Below are positions 9,462 to 18,839 of a stretch of 64,000 nt of DNA, piece by piece. The stretch lies in NCBI RefSeq assembly GCF_000018365.1, contig NC_011529.1, forward strand, positions 62,001 through 126,000. The letters run 5' to 3'. Source of the stretch: Thermococcus onnurineus NA1 (GTDB lineage Archaea > Methanobacteriota_B > Thermococci > Thermococcales > Thermococcaceae). The notes beneath the pieces are model-generated. The model searched no databases. It had not been told where the DNA came from and was given only the letters and a program-made list of their open reading frames with translations. Made by a program: the position numbers and the translations under genes. Each line of letters begins with the position of its first letter. The first letter of the stretch is position 1.

Positions 9462-10165
9462 GCGACCCGAGGGAGATCGCCCAGAGGGTTTTGGAGGAGT
9501 GGCAGCCGAGGACCAAGCTCGGCATGCTCGTCAAGGAGGGTCAGATAACTGACATTCACGAGATCTTTAGGAGGGGCTACCAGATCAAGGAGCCCGAGAT
9601 CGTTGACGTCCTCCTTCCAGAGGTCAACCTCAGGGAGAACCAGGAAGTGCTCGACATAGCCCTTACCGTCAGGATGACTGACAGTGGCAGGAGGATCCGC
9701 TTCAGGGTTCTTGCTGCGGTGGGCAACAGGGACGGCTACGTTGGCCTTGGAATTGGGCATGGCAAGGAGGTTGGAATAGCCATCAGAAAGGCCATCAACT
9801 ATGCCAAGATGAACATCATCGAAATCAAGCGCGGTTGCGGTTCCTGGGAGTGCAGGTGTAGGAGGCCGCACTCAATCCCGTTCGCCGTCGAGGGCAAGGA
9901 AGGAAGCGTCCGCGTCAAGCTCATGCCCGGACCGCGTGGCCTTGGACTGGTCATTGGTGACGTTGGCAAGAAGATACTCAGTCTCGCTGGTGTTCAGGAC
10001 GTCTGGTCCCAGACCCTCGGTGAGACTAGGACTACCGTTAACTTCGCCAAGGCAGTCTTCAACGCGCTCTACAACACCAACAGGGTTGCCATCAAGCCCG
10101 GCATGATTGAGAAGTACGGTATCGTCGTCGGAAGGGAGATGGCGACGAGCTTCGAGCTGGAGTGA
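9458..10165 (+). CDS. rps5: Small ribosomal subunit protein uS5 (S5)
   Basis: uS5 contributes to decoding accuracy and the mRNA entry region. The 235-residue product has the N-terminal double-stranded RNA-binding fold ([20 protein letters not shown] region) and the C-terminal domain with [21 protein letters not shown] short cysteine-rich piece, [16 protein letters not shown], is usual for the archaeal protein. The start at 9458 overlaps uL18's stop. Confidence 0.97.
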   Translation: MSDPREIAQRVLEEWQPRTKLGMLVKEGQITDIHEIFRRGYQIKEPEIVDVLLPEVNLRENQEVLDIALTVRMTDSGRRIRFRVLAAVGNRDGYVGLGIGHGKEVGIAIRKAINYAKMNIIEIKRGCGSWECRCRRPHSIPFAVEGKEGSVRVKLMPGPRGLGLVIGDVGKKILSLAGVQDVWSQTLGETRTTVNFAKAVFNALYNTNRVAIKPGMIEKYGIVVGREMATSFELE

Positions 10166-10176
10166 GGTGAGAGAGA

Positions 10177-10644
10177 ATGGCAAAGCTCGCACTCATCAGG
10201 CTTAGGAGCGGAATCAGGGCGAGGGGAGAGGTTAGGGACACCCTCGCCATGCTCCGCCTCCACAGGATAAACCACCTCGTCCTCATCGACGACACCCCGA
10301 GCTACAAGGGAATGGTTCAGAAGGTTAAGGACTACATAACCTGGGGCGAGATTGATGCAGAGACCCTCGCCAAGCTCATCAGGAAGAGGGGCAGGCTCAT
10401 CGGCAACAAGCCGGTTACTGACGACTACGTCAAGGAGAAGCTTGGAATGACCATTGAGGAGTTTGCCCAGAAGGTCGTCAGTGGAGAGATGAAGCTCACC
10501 GACCTGCCGAACATCAAGCCGGTCTTCAGGCTCCACCCGCCGAGGGGCGGCCTCAAGGGTAGCAAGAAGCGCTCCTTCAAGGAGGGCGGAGCACTCGGCT
10601 ACCGCGGCGAGAAGATAAACGAGCTCATTGAGAGAATGCTCTGA
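10177..10644 (+). CDS. rpl30: Large ribosomal subunit protein uL30 (L30)
   Basis: The archaeal uL30 is longer (155 residues here) than the bacterial 60-residue form. The core [21 protein letters not shown] and [18 protein letters not shown] is followed by the extension with [22 protein letters not shown], as in eukaryotic uL30. ATG 10177 follows GAGGTGAGAG. It precedes uL15 by 11 bases. Confidence 0.96.
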   Translation: MAKLALIRLRSGIRARGEVRDTLAMLRLHRINHLVLIDDTPSYKGMVQKVKDYITWGEIDAETLAKLIRKRGRLIGNKPVTDDYVKEKLGMTIEEFAQKVVSGEMKLTDLPNIKPVFRLHPPRGGLKGSKKRSFKEGGALGYRGEKINELIERML

Positions 10645-10655
10645 GGTGGCGAGAG

Positions 10656-11102
10656 ATGATAAGGAGGAAGAAGAAGGTTAGGAAGCTCCGCGGAAGTCAC
10701 ACTCATGGATGGGGCTGCAAGAAGAAGCACAGAGGTGGAGGAAGCAAGGGCGGTAGAGGAATGGCAGGCACCGGTAAGAGGAAGAACACCAAGTGGACTT
10801 GGACCATTAAGTATGCTCCTGATCACCTCGGCAAGAGGGGCTTCCACAGGCCTAAGGCTGTTCAGTACACTCCCAAGACCATAAACCTCAACGAGATCGA
10901 CGAGAACCTCCCGCTCTTCCTCGATATAGGCGTTGCCTACGAGGAGGAGGGGAAGATCATCGTCGACACCACCCAGCTCGGCGTCGACAAGGTTCTTGGA
11001 ACTGGAAAGCTCACCAGGCCCCTTGTCATCAAGGCCTACTACGTCACCCCCAAAGCCGAGGACAAGATTAAGGCCGCTGGCGGCGAGGTTCTCCTCGCCT
11101 GA
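10656..11102 (+). CDS. rpl15: Large ribosomal subunit protein uL15 (L15)
   Basis: uL15 is an early large subunit assembly protein. The 148-residue product begins with a glycine- and lysine-rich extended tail ([34 protein letters not shown]) that threads into rRNA, followed by a globular domain ending VLLA. ATG 10656 lies after GAGGTGGCGAG. The 35-base gap before SecY is AT-rich (ATTTAATTTAAC) and may carry an internal promoter. Confidence 0.96.
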   Translation: MIRRKKKVRKLRGSHTHGWGCKKKHRGGGSKGGRGMAGTGKRKNTKWTWTIKYAPDHLGKRGFHRPKAVQYTPKTINLNEIDENLPLFLDIGVAYEEEGKIIVDTTQLGVDKVLGTGKLTRPLVIKAYYVTPKAEDKIKAAGGEVLLA

Positions 11103-11137
11103 TTTCCATTTAATTTAACTTTTGGCGGGTGTTACTC

Positions 11138-12583
11138 ATGGGGCTCAGAAACGTAGTGTTCGCGATTGAGAGGTACTTCCCAGAGGTTGAGCGGCCTAAA
11201 AGACACATTCCGCTCAAGGAGAAGTTCATGTGGACCGCCATTGTTCTGCTGCTGTACTTCGTTCTCGCGGAAATTCCGCTCTACGGAATCCCGCAGCAGA
11301 TCCAGGACTACTTCGCCACGCTCAGGTTCGTCCTTGCCGGTAGAAGCGGTTCTCTTTTGACGCTGGGTATAGGCCCAATCGTCACCGCGAGCATAATCAT
11401 GCAGCTTCTCGTCGGTTCCGAGATAATTCACCTTGATCTCTCAAATCATGAGGATAGGAGGTTTTACCAGGCAGCTCAAAAGCTGTTCGCTGTATTCATG
11501 AGCTTCTTCGAGTCGGCAATATACGTCTTTGCCGGCGCTTTCGGTAAGGTTGACACCAGCCTTGGTGCCTTCCAGACAGTCCAGACTCCGGGAGGCGCGG
11601 CTTACATAGGAATAGGGCTCGCCATACTGATACTTCTCCAGCTGGGATTTGCCTCGGTGATGCTCATCCTCCTCGATGAGCTTGTCAGTAAGTGGGGTAT
11701 AGGTAGCGGTATCAGCCTCTTCATCGCCGCGGGAGTTTCACAGACAGTTATCGTCAAGGCTCTCAACCCTATGACTACTGCTGAATACATTGATCCAGTA
11801 ACTGGCGGGCCGGCCATAGTTGGTGCTGTGCCTGCGTTTATCCAGCACTTGTTCTACGGTGATGTTACCGGAGCCCTATACAGGGGAACGCTACCAGACA
11901 TGATGGACCTGCTGGCAACCATAGTTGTATTCCTAGTCGTCGTCTATCTAGAGAGCATGCGCGTTGAGATCCCGCTCAGCTATGGAAGGGTTACCGTTCG
12001 TGGAAGGTATCCGATAAGGTTCATGTACGTCAGCAACATTCCGATAATCCTGACGTTTGCTCTCTACGCTAACATACAGCTCTGGGCCAGGCTCCTCAAC
12101 AACTTTGGCTACACTTGGCTTGGAACCTTCGATGCCAATGGGTATCCCATAAGCGGATTTGTCACATATCTCTACCCACCAAGGGACATCTACCACGTCA
12201 TAGCAGATCCAACGAGGGCACTAGTTTACGCCCTAATGACAATATTCTGGTCGATAATCTTTGGTTTCTTGTGGGTAGAGCTCACCGGCCTAGACGCCAA
12301 GAGCATAGCTAGACAGCTTCAGAGCGCTGGACTTCAGATTCCAGGATTCAGAAGGGATCCGAGGATACTCGAGAGGGTTCTCAACAGGTACATACCCTAC
12401 GTTACCTTCTTGGGTTCATTCACCCTAGCACTTGTCGCAGTGCTGGCAGACTTCCTTGGAGCTCTCGGAACTGGAACAGGAATCCTCCTTACCGTCGGTA
12501 TCCTCTACAGGTTCTATGAGGAGATAGCCAGAGAGCAGGCCACCGAGATGTTCCCCGCTTTGAGAAAGTTCTTTGCCAAGTGA
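11138..12583 (+). CDS. secY: Protein translocase subunit SecY
   Basis: SecY is the pore of the archaeal Sec translocon in the cytoplasmic membrane. The 481-residue product has about ten membrane segments, the N-terminal amphipathic part [19 protein letters not shown], the plug region after TM1 ([21 protein letters not shown]), and conserved cytosolic loops ([30 protein letters not shown]). ATG 11138 after GGGTG is preferred over the GTG at 11129. It follows uL15, the ancestral position of secY in the spc operon. Confidence 0.97.
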   Translation: MGLRNVVFAIERYFPEVERPKRHIPLKEKFMWTAIVLLLYFVLAEIPLYGIPQQIQDYFATLRFVLAGRSGSLLTLGIGPIVTASIIMQLLVGSEIIHLDLSNHEDRRFYQAAQKLFAVFMSFFESAIYVFAGAFGKVDTSLGAFQTVQTPGGAAYIGIGLAILILLQLGFASVMLILLDELVSKWGIGSGISLFIAAGVSQTVIVKALNPMTTAEYIDPVTGGPAIVGAVPAFIQHLFYGDVTGALYRGTLPDMMDLLATIVVFLVVVYLESMRVEIPLSYGRVTVRGRYPIRFMYVSNIPIILTFALYANIQLWARLLNNFGYTWLGTFDANGYPISGFVTYLYPPRDIYHVIADPTRALVYALMTIFWSIIFGFLWVELTGLDAKSIARQLQSAGLQIPGFRRDPRILERVLNRYIPYVTFLGSFTLALVAVLADFLGALGTGTGILLTVGILYRFYEEIAREQATEMFPALRKFFAK

Positions 12584-12658
12584 ACTCTTTCCTTTCTTTA
12601 CAAAACCTTTTAAACCCGGTTCGATTACTTCTTCCAGAAACCTCCTTGGGTGAGCATG

Positions 12659-13249
12659 ATGCCGTTTGTGGTCATGATAACAGGAATCCCTGGCGTGGGG
12701 AAGAGTACCATAACCCGGCTGGCTCTCAGAAAAGCCCGAGCTAAGTTCAGACTGGTAAATTTCGGGGATCTAATGTTCGAGGAGGCAGTTAGGGCTGGCC
12801 TGGTGGAGCACAGGGACGAGATGAGAAAGCTCAATCCGAACGTCCAGAAGGAACTCCAGATGAAAGCGGCAAGGAGAATCGTTGAGATGGCAAAAACTGA
12901 ACCAATACTCATTGATACTCACGCCACCATACGAACCCCTGTCGGTTACTTGCTCGGTTTCCCCAAGGAGGTTATAGAAGTCATAAACCCTAACTTCATA
13001 GTCATAATTGAGGCCACGCCAAGCGAGATACTCGGTAGAAGGCTTAGGGATCTTAAGCGCGATAGGGACGTTGAAACTGAAGAGCAGATACAGAGGCATC
13101 AGGATCTGAACCGTGCCGCGGCGGTTAGCTACGCGATGCACTCCAACGCGCTTATAAAGATAATCGAGAACCATGAGGATAAGGGCCTTGAGGAGGCTGT
13201 CCACGAGCTTGTTGAAGTACTGGATTTGGCGGTGGGAGAGTATGATTGA
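12659..13249 (+). CDS. adkA: Archaeal-type adenylate kinase
   Basis: The enzyme interconverts AMP plus ATP with two ADP. The 196-residue product has the P-loop GIPGVGKS at residues 9-16 and belongs to the trimeric archaeal family, distinct from bacterial Adk; the segment [22 protein letters not shown] is characteristic. ATG 12659 (MPFVVMITG) is taken as start since GGTGA is five bases upstream; ATG 12656 and GTG 12650 are in frame but closer to that site. Its end overlaps the next gene by 8 bases. Confidence 0.95.
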   Translation: MPFVVMITGIPGVGKSTITRLALRKARAKFRLVNFGDLMFEEAVRAGLVEHRDEMRKLNPNVQKELQMKAARRIVEMAKTEPILIDTHATIRTPVGYLLGFPKEVIEVINPNFIVIIEATPSEILGRRLRDLKRDRDVETEEQIQRHQDLNRAAAVSYAMHSNALIKIIENHEDKGLEEAVHELVEVLDLAVGEYD

Positions 13250-13769
13250 GGGAATATATACATTCCTTGACAACCTGTTCGGACCAATGATAACCTCGTA
13301 CCACCCGATATGGGTAGTTACCGTGTCGGGAATAATACTCGGTGCGTTCTTCACCTTAATCAACTACGTTCTGGTTGATCAGGAGAAGGTTAAACTGCTC
13401 CAGAAGAAGAGCAAGGAGTTTCAGAAGAAGTACAAAGAGGCTCAGGCCTCCAGGGATGAGAAGAAGCTCAAGAAGCTCCAGCAGGAGCAGATGGAGCTCA
13501 TGAAGCTCCAAAGTGAGGTCATGAAGGACACAATGTTCAAGGTCACCCTGCTGACGATGCCTATATTCTGGATATTCTTCACTTGGCTTAGGAGATGGTA
13601 CTTTGAGGTAGGCATAGCAAAGGCTCCCTTTGACTTTTTCCTCTTCGACTGGTTCCATGGCCTGTATCACTCTGGCCTTCCTCCCAGTGAGCTGGGATAC
13701 ATAGGTTGGTATATCATGACCTCCATGATAACGGGTTACATCCTTAGGAAGCTCCTTGATATGGGTTAA
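13242..13769 (+). CDS. DUF106/EMC3-family membrane insertase-like protein
   Basis: A 175-residue membrane protein of the DUF106 family, which belongs to the Oxa1/YidC/EMC3 superfamily of membrane protein insertases. Three membrane segments are visible (about residues 19-41, 104-122 and 153-170) with a long charged coiled coil between the first two (about residues 45-100, rich in K, E and Q), the layout of the superfamily. It overlaps adkA by 8 bases and lies downstream of secY, which fits a role in membrane protein biogenesis. Direct function is inferred from the family. Confidence 0.88.
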   Translation: MIEGIYTFLDNLFGPMITSYHPIWVVTVSGIILGAFFTLINYVLVDQEKVKLLQKKSKEFQKKYKEAQASRDEKKLKKLQQEQMELMKLQSEVMKDTMFKVTLLTMPIFWIFFTWLRRWYFEVGIAKAPFDFFLFDWFHGLYHSGLPPSELGYIGWYIMTSMITGYILRKLLDMG

Positions 13770-13811
13770 ATTTAAAAACGCTTGACAAAAAGGCATTGCG
13801 AGGTGAGAGAA

Positions 13812-14084
13812 ATGAAGCCAATGTACAGGTCAAGGTCATGGAGAAGGAAGTACGTCAGGACTCCGGGCGGAAGGACGGTCATACACTTTGAGAGGAAGAA
13901 GCCAAAGATTGCCCACTGTGCCATGTGCGGCAGGCCGCTCAACGGTGTCCCGCGCGGCAGGCCGAGCGAGCTCAGAAAGCTCCCGAAGACCAAGAAGAGA
14001 CCTGAGAGGCCCTATCCGAACCTCTGCCCGAGCTGCATGAGGAAGGTTATAAAGGCCCAGATTAGGGCCGGGATTTCCCTTTGA
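13812..14084 (+). CDS. rpl34e: Large ribosomal subunit protein eL34 (L34e)
   Basis: The 90-residue protein starts [20 protein letters not shown] and carries a CxxC pair (HCAMCGRPL) and a second pair (LCPSCMRKV) that form a zinc site, as in archaeal eL34. ATG 13812 is preceded by GAGGTGAGAG at ideal distance; codons upstream in the same frame are not used. A TATA-like ATTTAAAAAC lies at about 13768-13777, so the eL34-cmk-eL14 group may have its own promoter. Confidence 0.94.
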
Positions 14085-14093
14085 GGTGCGAAC

Positions 14094-14687
14094 ATGCCCA
14101 AGGGCTGCCTCGTCATAACCGTCAGCGGCCTAGCCGGTTCGGGAACGACCACTCTGTGCAGGAATCTCGCCAAGCACTACGGCTTCAAGCACATCTATGC
14201 CGGCTTAATCTTTCGCCAGATGGCCAAGGAGATGGGGATGACCCTTCAGGAGTTCCAGGAGTATGCCGAGCTTCATCCCGAGATCGACAGGGAGGTTGAC
14301 AGGAGGCAGGTTGAGGCAGCCAAGGAGTGCAACGTCATTATTGAAGGCCGCCTTGCAGGCTGGATGGTTAAGGACGCTGACCTTAAGATATGGCTCGACG
14401 CTCCGATAATGGAGCGCGCTAGGCGTGTCGCTCTCAGGGAGGGCATAACCGTAGAGGAGGCCTTCGTGCAGATAGCCGAGCGCGAGAAGGGCAACAGGAA
14501 AAGGTATTTAAACCTCTACGGTATTGACATCGACGACAAGTCGATTTATGACTTGATAATCAACACCGCTAAATGGGGTCCCGATGGGGTCTTCGCGATT
14601 GTGAAGGCCGCCATCGACCACCTTTACCCCGACGGTGACGCGGGGTCGGGCGTTAGCCCGGGCAACAAAAAGAAGGAGGTGGGATGA
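14094..14687 (+). CDS. cmk: Cytidylate kinase
   Basis: The enzyme phosphorylates CMP and dCMP. The 197-residue product has the P-loop GLAGSGTTT at residues 12-20, the GLIFRQMAKE segment, the lid region with REGITVEEAF and the DxxxYDLIINT strand of the archaeal family. The C-terminal 15 residues (GSGVSPGNKKKEVG) are a low-complexity basic tail. It starts nine bases after eL34 and is followed directly by eL14, an order kept in Thermococcales. Confidence 0.95.
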   Translation: MPKGCLVITVSGLAGSGTTTLCRNLAKHYGFKHIYAGLIFRQMAKEMGMTLQEFQEYAELHPEIDREVDRRQVEAAKECNVIIEGRLAGWMVKDADLKIWLDAPIMERARRVALREGITVEEAFVQIAEREKGNRKRYLNLYGIDIDDKSIYDLIINTAKWGPDGVFAIVKAAIDHLYPDGDAGSGVSPGNKKKEVG

Positions 14688-14939
14688 ATGCCAGCCATTG
14701 AGGTTGGAAGAATAGCCGTTATCATTGCAGGGAGGAGGGCTGGCCAGAAGGTCGTCGTCGTTGACGTCATCGACAAGAATTTCGTCCTCGTTACCGGCGC
14801 TGGCCTTAACAAGGTCAAGCGCAGGAGGATGAACGTCAAGCACCTCGAGCCCCTCCCAGAGAGGGTCAACATCGAGAGGGGTGCTGACGACGAGGCCGTT
14901 AAGGCCGCCCTTGAGCAGGCTGGAATCAGCCTCGAGTGA
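14688..14939 (+). CDS. rpl14e: Large ribosomal subunit protein eL14 (L14e)
   Basis: The 83-residue product ([20 protein letters not shown]) is the short archaeal form of eL14 with a KOW-like RNA-binding fold ([21 protein letters not shown]). Its ATG follows the cmk stop without a gap, and the GGAGGTGGGATGA binding site lies inside cmk. It is the last gene of the operon; a hairpin followed by T residues starts nine bases after its stop. Confidence 0.95.
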   Translation: MPAIEVGRIAVIIAGRRAGQKVVVVDVIDKNFVLVTGAGLNKVKRRRMNVKHLEPLPERVNIERGADDEAVKAALEQAGISLE

Positions 14940-14947
14940 AATCCCTG

Positions 14948-14968
14948 GAGGCCATTTGGCCTCTTTTT
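14948..14968 (+). terminator. Hairpin-T terminator after eL14
   Basis: A perfect six-base-pair stem GAGGCC/GGCCTC with an ATTT loop is followed at once by TTTTT. It sits 9 bases after the eL14 stop and before the promoter region of the SDR gene. Archaeal termination needs mainly the T run; the stem is an extra feature seen directly in the sequence. Confidence 0.75.
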
Positions 14969-15019
14969 AACTTCTCAACACTTTTAAGGTCCTTCTCTGG
15001 AGACTCTTTTGGTGATGGC

Positions 15020-15727
15020 ATGAAAACTGCACTTATAACAGGTGCGACCGGCGGCATTGGGAGGCTTCTGGTGGAGGCTCTCGTTGGGAGGGACTACCGG
15101 GTTATAGGCGTTGCGAGAAACGAGGAGAGACTGAAGGAACTCCAATCGTTGGGCAACTTTGACTATATCGTGGCAGATCTGCGGGAGAGAAACGTCCCCA
15201 AAGTTATTAGAAGTGAGTTGAGAAACCTCGGTGTTGAGAGGCTCGACGTTCTCATAAACAACGCAGGCTTTGGTATACTGAAGCCCCTGGTAGAGCAGAG
15301 CGAAGAGGAGCTGGAAGAGATTTTCAGGGTGAACACGATAGCCCCGGTGGCTCTCACACGTGAGCTCTTGGACTTAATCCCTTTGGGTGGCAAGGTTGTG
15401 ATGGTTTTGAGCGGTGTGGTTTTCGTGAACGTGAGGGACCTTCCCTCCTACGGTGCCTCAAAGGCGGCCCTCCACTATCTCTCAGTTAATCTAGAGCACG
15501 AGCTTGAGAAGAAGGGAATAACGCTCATCCGGGTTTATCCCAAGCAGGTCTCCACACCCTTTTGGAACGACAGGGTTCCACAGGGGGCACTACACCCTAA
15601 GGATGTCGTCAGTGCAATTATCACCGCCATCGAAAAGAACAAGCGCGAGGTCTTCATTCCGAGTTATCTTAAGCTCGTGAAGTACCTCCCCCGTTGGCCT
15701 GTCTTCAACTACCGCTTCAAGTTCTGA
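15020..15727 (+). CDS. Short-chain dehydrogenase/reductase family oxidoreductase
   Basis: The 235-residue protein is a classical short-chain dehydrogenase: the nucleotide-binding glycine motif GATGGIGR (residues 8-15), the NNAGFG motif near residue 86, and the catalytic YxxxK in SYGASKAAL. ATG 15020 follows GGTGATGG at usual distance and gives the family length. The substrate cannot be told from sequence. It is the first gene after the ribosomal operon terminator; a purine-rich TTTTAAGG box at about 14,990 may be its promoter. The next gene, Cbf5, starts 60 bases later. Confidence 0.88.
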   Translation: MKTALITGATGGIGRLLVEALVGRDYRVIGVARNEERLKELQSLGNFDYIVADLRERNVPKVIRSELRNLGVERLDVLINNAGFGILKPLVEQSEEELEEIFRVNTIAPVALTRELLDLIPLGGKVVMVLSGVVFVNVRDLPSYGASKAALHYLSVNLEHELEKKGITLIRVYPKQVSTPFWNDRVPQGALHPKDVVSAIITAIEKNKREVFIPSYLKLVKYLPRWPVFNYRFKF

Positions 15728-15787
15728 GGGCAGGTTTATAAAGCGCGAACTCGAGGTTACCACGATAACGCTCATCGGGTGATGCTC

Positions 15788-16792
15788 ATGGCGAGGGACG
15801 AAGTGAGGAGAATCCTTCCAGCCGATATAAAGCGCGAGGTTCTGATAAAGGACGAGAAGGCTGAGACAAACCCCAAGTGGGGCTTTCCGCCCGAGAAGAG
15901 GCCTATGGAGATGCACATGCAGTTCGGCATAATCAACCTCGACAAGCCTCCAGGCCCTACAAGCCACGAGGTAGTTGCTTGGGTTAAGAAGCTCTTCAAC
16001 CTTAACAAAGCCGGTCACGGTGGAACCCTCGACCCCAAGGTGAGCGGCGTTCTTCCAGTTGCCCTCGAGAGAGCTACAAGGGTGGTTCAGGCGCTGCTTC
16101 CAGCGGGTAAGGAGTACGTTGCTCTGATGCACCTCCACGGCGAGGTTCCGGAGGACAAAATCTACGCCGTCATGAAAGAGTTTGAGGGGGAGATAATCCA
16201 GAGGCCGCCCCTGAGGAGCGCGGTCAAGAGAAGGCTGAGGACGAGGAAGGTGTACTACATTGAGATACTCGAAATAGACGGCAAGGACGTGCTCTTCAGG
16301 GTTGGTGTTGAGGCGGGAACCTACATCCGTTCACTGATCCACCACATCGGCCTTGCCTTGGGTGTTGGGGCCCACATGGCCGAGCTTCGCCGTACCAGAA
16401 GCGGCCCATTCAAGGAGGATGAAACCCTGGTAACCCTCCATGACCTTGTTGATTACTATCACTTCTGGAAGGAGGATGGCATTGAGGAATACTTCAGGAA
16501 GGCGATACAGCCGATGGAGAAGGCCGTTGAGCACCTGCCGAAGGTGTGGATTAGGGACTCTGCGGTTGCGGCGGTTACTCATGGCGCTGATCTTGCAGTT
16601 CCGGGAATAGTCAAGGTTCACAAGGGTATCAAGAAGGGCGATTTAGTTGCTGTGATGACCCTCAAGGACGAGCTCGTCGCACTAGGTAAGGCCACCATGA
16701 CGAGCGGTGAGATGCTCCAGAAGAGCAAGGGAATAGCGGTTGACGTCGACAAGGTCTTCATGCCGAGGGACTGGTATCCCAAGCTCTGGTGA
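15788..16792 (+). CDS. truB: H/ACA RNP pseudouridine synthase Cbf5 (archaeal TruB)
   Basis: Cbf5 is the catalytic subunit of H/ACA ribonucleoproteins, which convert uridine to pseudouridine in rRNA, and it can also modify tRNA U55. The 334-residue product has the catalytic motif GHGGTLDPKVSG with Asp82 and the C-terminal PUA domain (about residues 250-330, VTHGADLAVPGI to DVDKVFMPRDWYP). The sequence is nearly that of the crystallised Pyrococcus furiosus protein. ATG 15788 (MARDEVRRI) stands after GGGTGATG. The C-terminus lacks the short charged tail found in P. furiosus. Confidence 0.96.
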   Translation: MARDEVRRILPADIKREVLIKDEKAETNPKWGFPPEKRPMEMHMQFGIINLDKPPGPTSHEVVAWVKKLFNLNKAGHGGTLDPKVSGVLPVALERATRVVQALLPAGKEYVALMHLHGEVPEDKIYAVMKEFEGEIIQRPPLRSAVKRRLRTRKVYYIEILEIDGKDVLFRVGVEAGTYIRSLIHHIGLALGVGAHMAELRRTRSGPFKEDETLVTLHDLVDYYHFWKEDGIEEYFRKAIQPMEKAVEHLPKVWIRDSAVAAVTHGADLAVPGIVKVHKGIKKGDLVAVMTLKDELVALGKATMTSGEMLQKSKGIAVDVDKVFMPRDWYPKLW

Positions 16793-17028
16793 GGGACTTG
16801 TCTCGGTCTCTCACTTTCTTGATACCTTTCTCTCTCCGGTTGAGGCATTCTATAATGAACGTTTGTCTTCTCCGGTCTACTCTCTTACTCTTGCTTTTTT
16901 CGTCTCATTCTCTTCTTGATGCTACGGTTGGAAATTGGAAATCCTACGAAAAAACAGAACTAATTTTAACTTGTAATTGGAAAAGCTTTTAAGGATTTTG
17001 ACATTGGATCTGGTGATAATCTCCGAAG
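16793..17028. other. Gene-free AT- and pyrimidine-rich spacer at the start of the accessory island
   Basis: These 236 bases separate Cbf5 from the secreted Cys-rich protein. Bases 16,797-16,930 are rich in CT-tracts on the plus strand and may serve as terminator for Cbf5. Around 16,960-16,990 there is an AT-rich part (AATTTTAACTTG, AGCTTTTAAGG) that is the likely promoter of the next gene. I see no RNA gene or open frame with a ribosome binding site. Confidence 0.5.
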
Positions 17029-17868
17029 GTGTCCTCCGTGGAAGGCCGGGTCAAGAAGGTTGGTGCTGTCTTCTTGCTTGCCCTGCTGTTGAGTCTTCAA
17101 TTGATTGCCGCACCACAAGCTGCGGCAATGACCGCCAACAACTCAAGCGTGACCTTCCGTAGGGCCGTGGTTGCCTGGTATGATGAGAAGGGTAGGCTTC
17201 AGATGAACGTGACCTGGGTGAACAGGACCATAGACTTCGCGAACTTGACTAACACTTCCTGCCCCTGCCACAACTCAAGTTCCTGCACTTCCAACTTGAC
17301 CACCAATGTAAACGTCTCGGTGGTCACGCTTTACAGAATGACGGAAAAGCACGAGCAGTTGTTGTTCTTTGGGATAACCATTTACAACGAGACTTTCAAC
17401 TACACCATGTATGTCCTCGTTTACAAGGCTGAGAGGAGTCAGTACAACCTAGGTGTTATTACAAGAATAATACACATAAACGGCACTAACTTGTTCACAA
17501 CAATGGTGAATATCGGACCGAGGGATAGTAAGGCCCAACCTGTAGCGGATATAGTGTTCTTCGCGAACAAAACCCCTCTTGCTGACCACTATAGATTTGT
17601 TGGCAAAGTGCTGAATGAAATCAGGAAGAACGATACCACAAGCTGGATCTGGAATAAAGTCAGGATTGAGCTTAACGATTTAGCTAAGAAAACTGAGAGG
17701 GATTTAGGAGACTATAATATAGTAGGACACAGCACTTTCATAATAATGGATGATACATGTACATCAAGTTGTGGGCTCATATGTTCATTGCCTACAACCC
17801 CTTTCTTCTGTGAAGAATATGTGTGCGCTCCAGCTTGTACCGGAGCTTGTGAGGTGGTATGTGGATGA
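17029..17868 (+). CDS. Secreted protein with eight-cysteine C-terminal domain (halocin C8-like layout)
   Basis: The 279-residue product has an N-terminal signal peptide (hydrophobic core about residues 10-28, cut probably after AAPQAAA) and a middle region with about fourteen N-glycosylation sequons (NVT, NRT, NLT, NYT and others). The last ~40 residues carry eight cysteines spaced C-X3-C-X3-C-X8-C-X4-C-X3-C-X3-C-X3-C, ending CG. I do not recognise an exact family. The layout, a secreted precursor of about 280 residues with a compact Cys-rich C-terminus, recalls halocin C8 of haloarchaea, whose precursor carries the antimicrobial peptide at the C-terminus and an immunity part before it; this is inference from layout. 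The start is GTG 17029, with GTG 17038 as alternative. The stop overlaps the start of a multi-pass membrane protein. Confidence 0.6.
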   Translation: MSSVEGRVKKVGAVFLLALLLSLQLIAAPQAAAMTANNSSVTFRRAVVAWYDEKGRLQMNVTWVNRTIDFANLTNTSCPCHNSSSCTSNLTTNVNVSVVTLYRMTEKHEQLLFFGITIYNETFNYTMYVLVYKAERSQYNLGVITRIIHINGTNLFTTMVNIGPRDSKAQPVADIVFFANKTPLADHYRFVGKVLNEIRKNDTTSWIWNKVRIELNDLAKKTERDLGDYNIVGHSTFIIMDDTCTSSCGLICSLPTTPFFCEEYVCAPACTGACEVVCG

Positions 17869-18839
17869 GAGGGAAGAAACATTTTCTCCTTCTAAACTTT
17901 TTTATTGGGGCAGTTTTTCTGGCAATCCTGTTCCACTACGCCCTTTCGCTTTCATTGGGGGAAAGCTTCTTATTTGCAGTCATCTTGTCACTTCTCTACA
18001 CCTCTGCGCATATTTTCTGGAAAAGACCGGATAAACAGCAGAGAGAGTCTCAATTTTTAAAATCTCCAAGTATCGGACTTATACTCTTTGTTCTGATTTC
18101 GTTTGGGTTCGGAGTGCTTTTATTTGAGCTTATCCACGCGGCGTTTGCAAAACCGGGCACCTCTTTCATCCCTCTCGCCAAAGTGCTCGGCGTTTTGTTC
18201 ATAATCGGCGCGTCTGTGCTGTTCCTCGTGGCAATGCTACATGAGAGAGGTAAGAAAACACCCGAAAAAGTCGTCTATTCCTGGCGAAACTTCCTCAAGG
18301 AACTTTCAACGTCCCTCCTCGTGTTCACAATTGCATACTCCTCCGGGGTGAGTTTGGAAAAGAGCGTCTCGATGGCGCTTTACGTTTTTGTTTTGGCCAG
18401 CTGGTACTATTCCATGATGGCTCACAAGTATGTGATATCCGAGCGGATACTTAAAATCAGGGCCGTTGTAATTTTTGTGGCGGTCACTTCCGGGCTGTAC
18501 CTGTTCGTAATTGACAACATAGTCCTAAGTGGGCTGATTGGGGCACTTTTCGCGGTTGTGTCTGAAAAAGACTACAAGATAACCAGGAAACTTGTGGCAG
18601 AGGAGTTGCTGGGGAAGAAATACGCCGAAAGCGGAGCCTGGCGCCTGTTTTACGGCATCTTTTATGGATTTGGGGCGATGGTAGCTTTGATGATAGTCAC
18701 TGGGGATTACAGTGCCTCGTTTATCAGGGAATCTTTGTTAACGGTGTTCAGGCTCCTGTACATATTTACGACGATTTTCCTCCCCTTCGGGACGCTTGGC
18801 GGGTGGTTAAGGTTGAAGATTCATGGTGGAAAAACTTAA
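17865..18839 (+). CDS. Multi-pass membrane protein coupled to the Cys-rich secreted protein
   Basis: The 324-residue product has about ten hydrophobic segments (starting near residues 7, 32, 58, 90, 133, 160, 185, 207, 250 and 285) and no soluble domain of size, so it is an integral membrane protein, perhaps a transporter, protease or immunity factor. I do not recognise the family. ATG 17865 is preferred to ATG 17859 because GAGGTGGT lies seven bases upstream; it overlaps the upstream stop as ATGA, so the two proteins are made together. The HIS-containing loop MMAHKY and the REXL motifs are not enough to name an activity. Confidence 0.6.
   Translation: MRGKKHFLLLNFFIGAVFLAILFHYALSLSLGESFLFAVILSLLYTSAHIFWKRPDKQQRESQFLKSPSIGLILFVLISFGFGVLLFELIHAAFAKPGTSFIPLAKVLGVLFIIGASVLFLVAMLHERGKKTPEKVVYSWRNFLKELSTSLLVFTIAYSSGVSLEKSVSMALYVFVLASWYYSMMAHKYVISERILKIRAVVIFVAVTSGLYLFVIDNIVLSGLIGALFAVVSEKDYKITRKLVAEELLGKKYAESGAWRLFYGIFYGFGAMVALMIVTGDYSASFIRESLLTVFRLLYIFTTIFLPFGTLGGWLRLKIHGGKT

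Noticed and set aside
17750-18034. 94-codon frame across the junction of the Cys-rich and membrane protein genes
   Set aside because: Overlaps two better-supported coupled genes in other frames and has no ribosome binding site.
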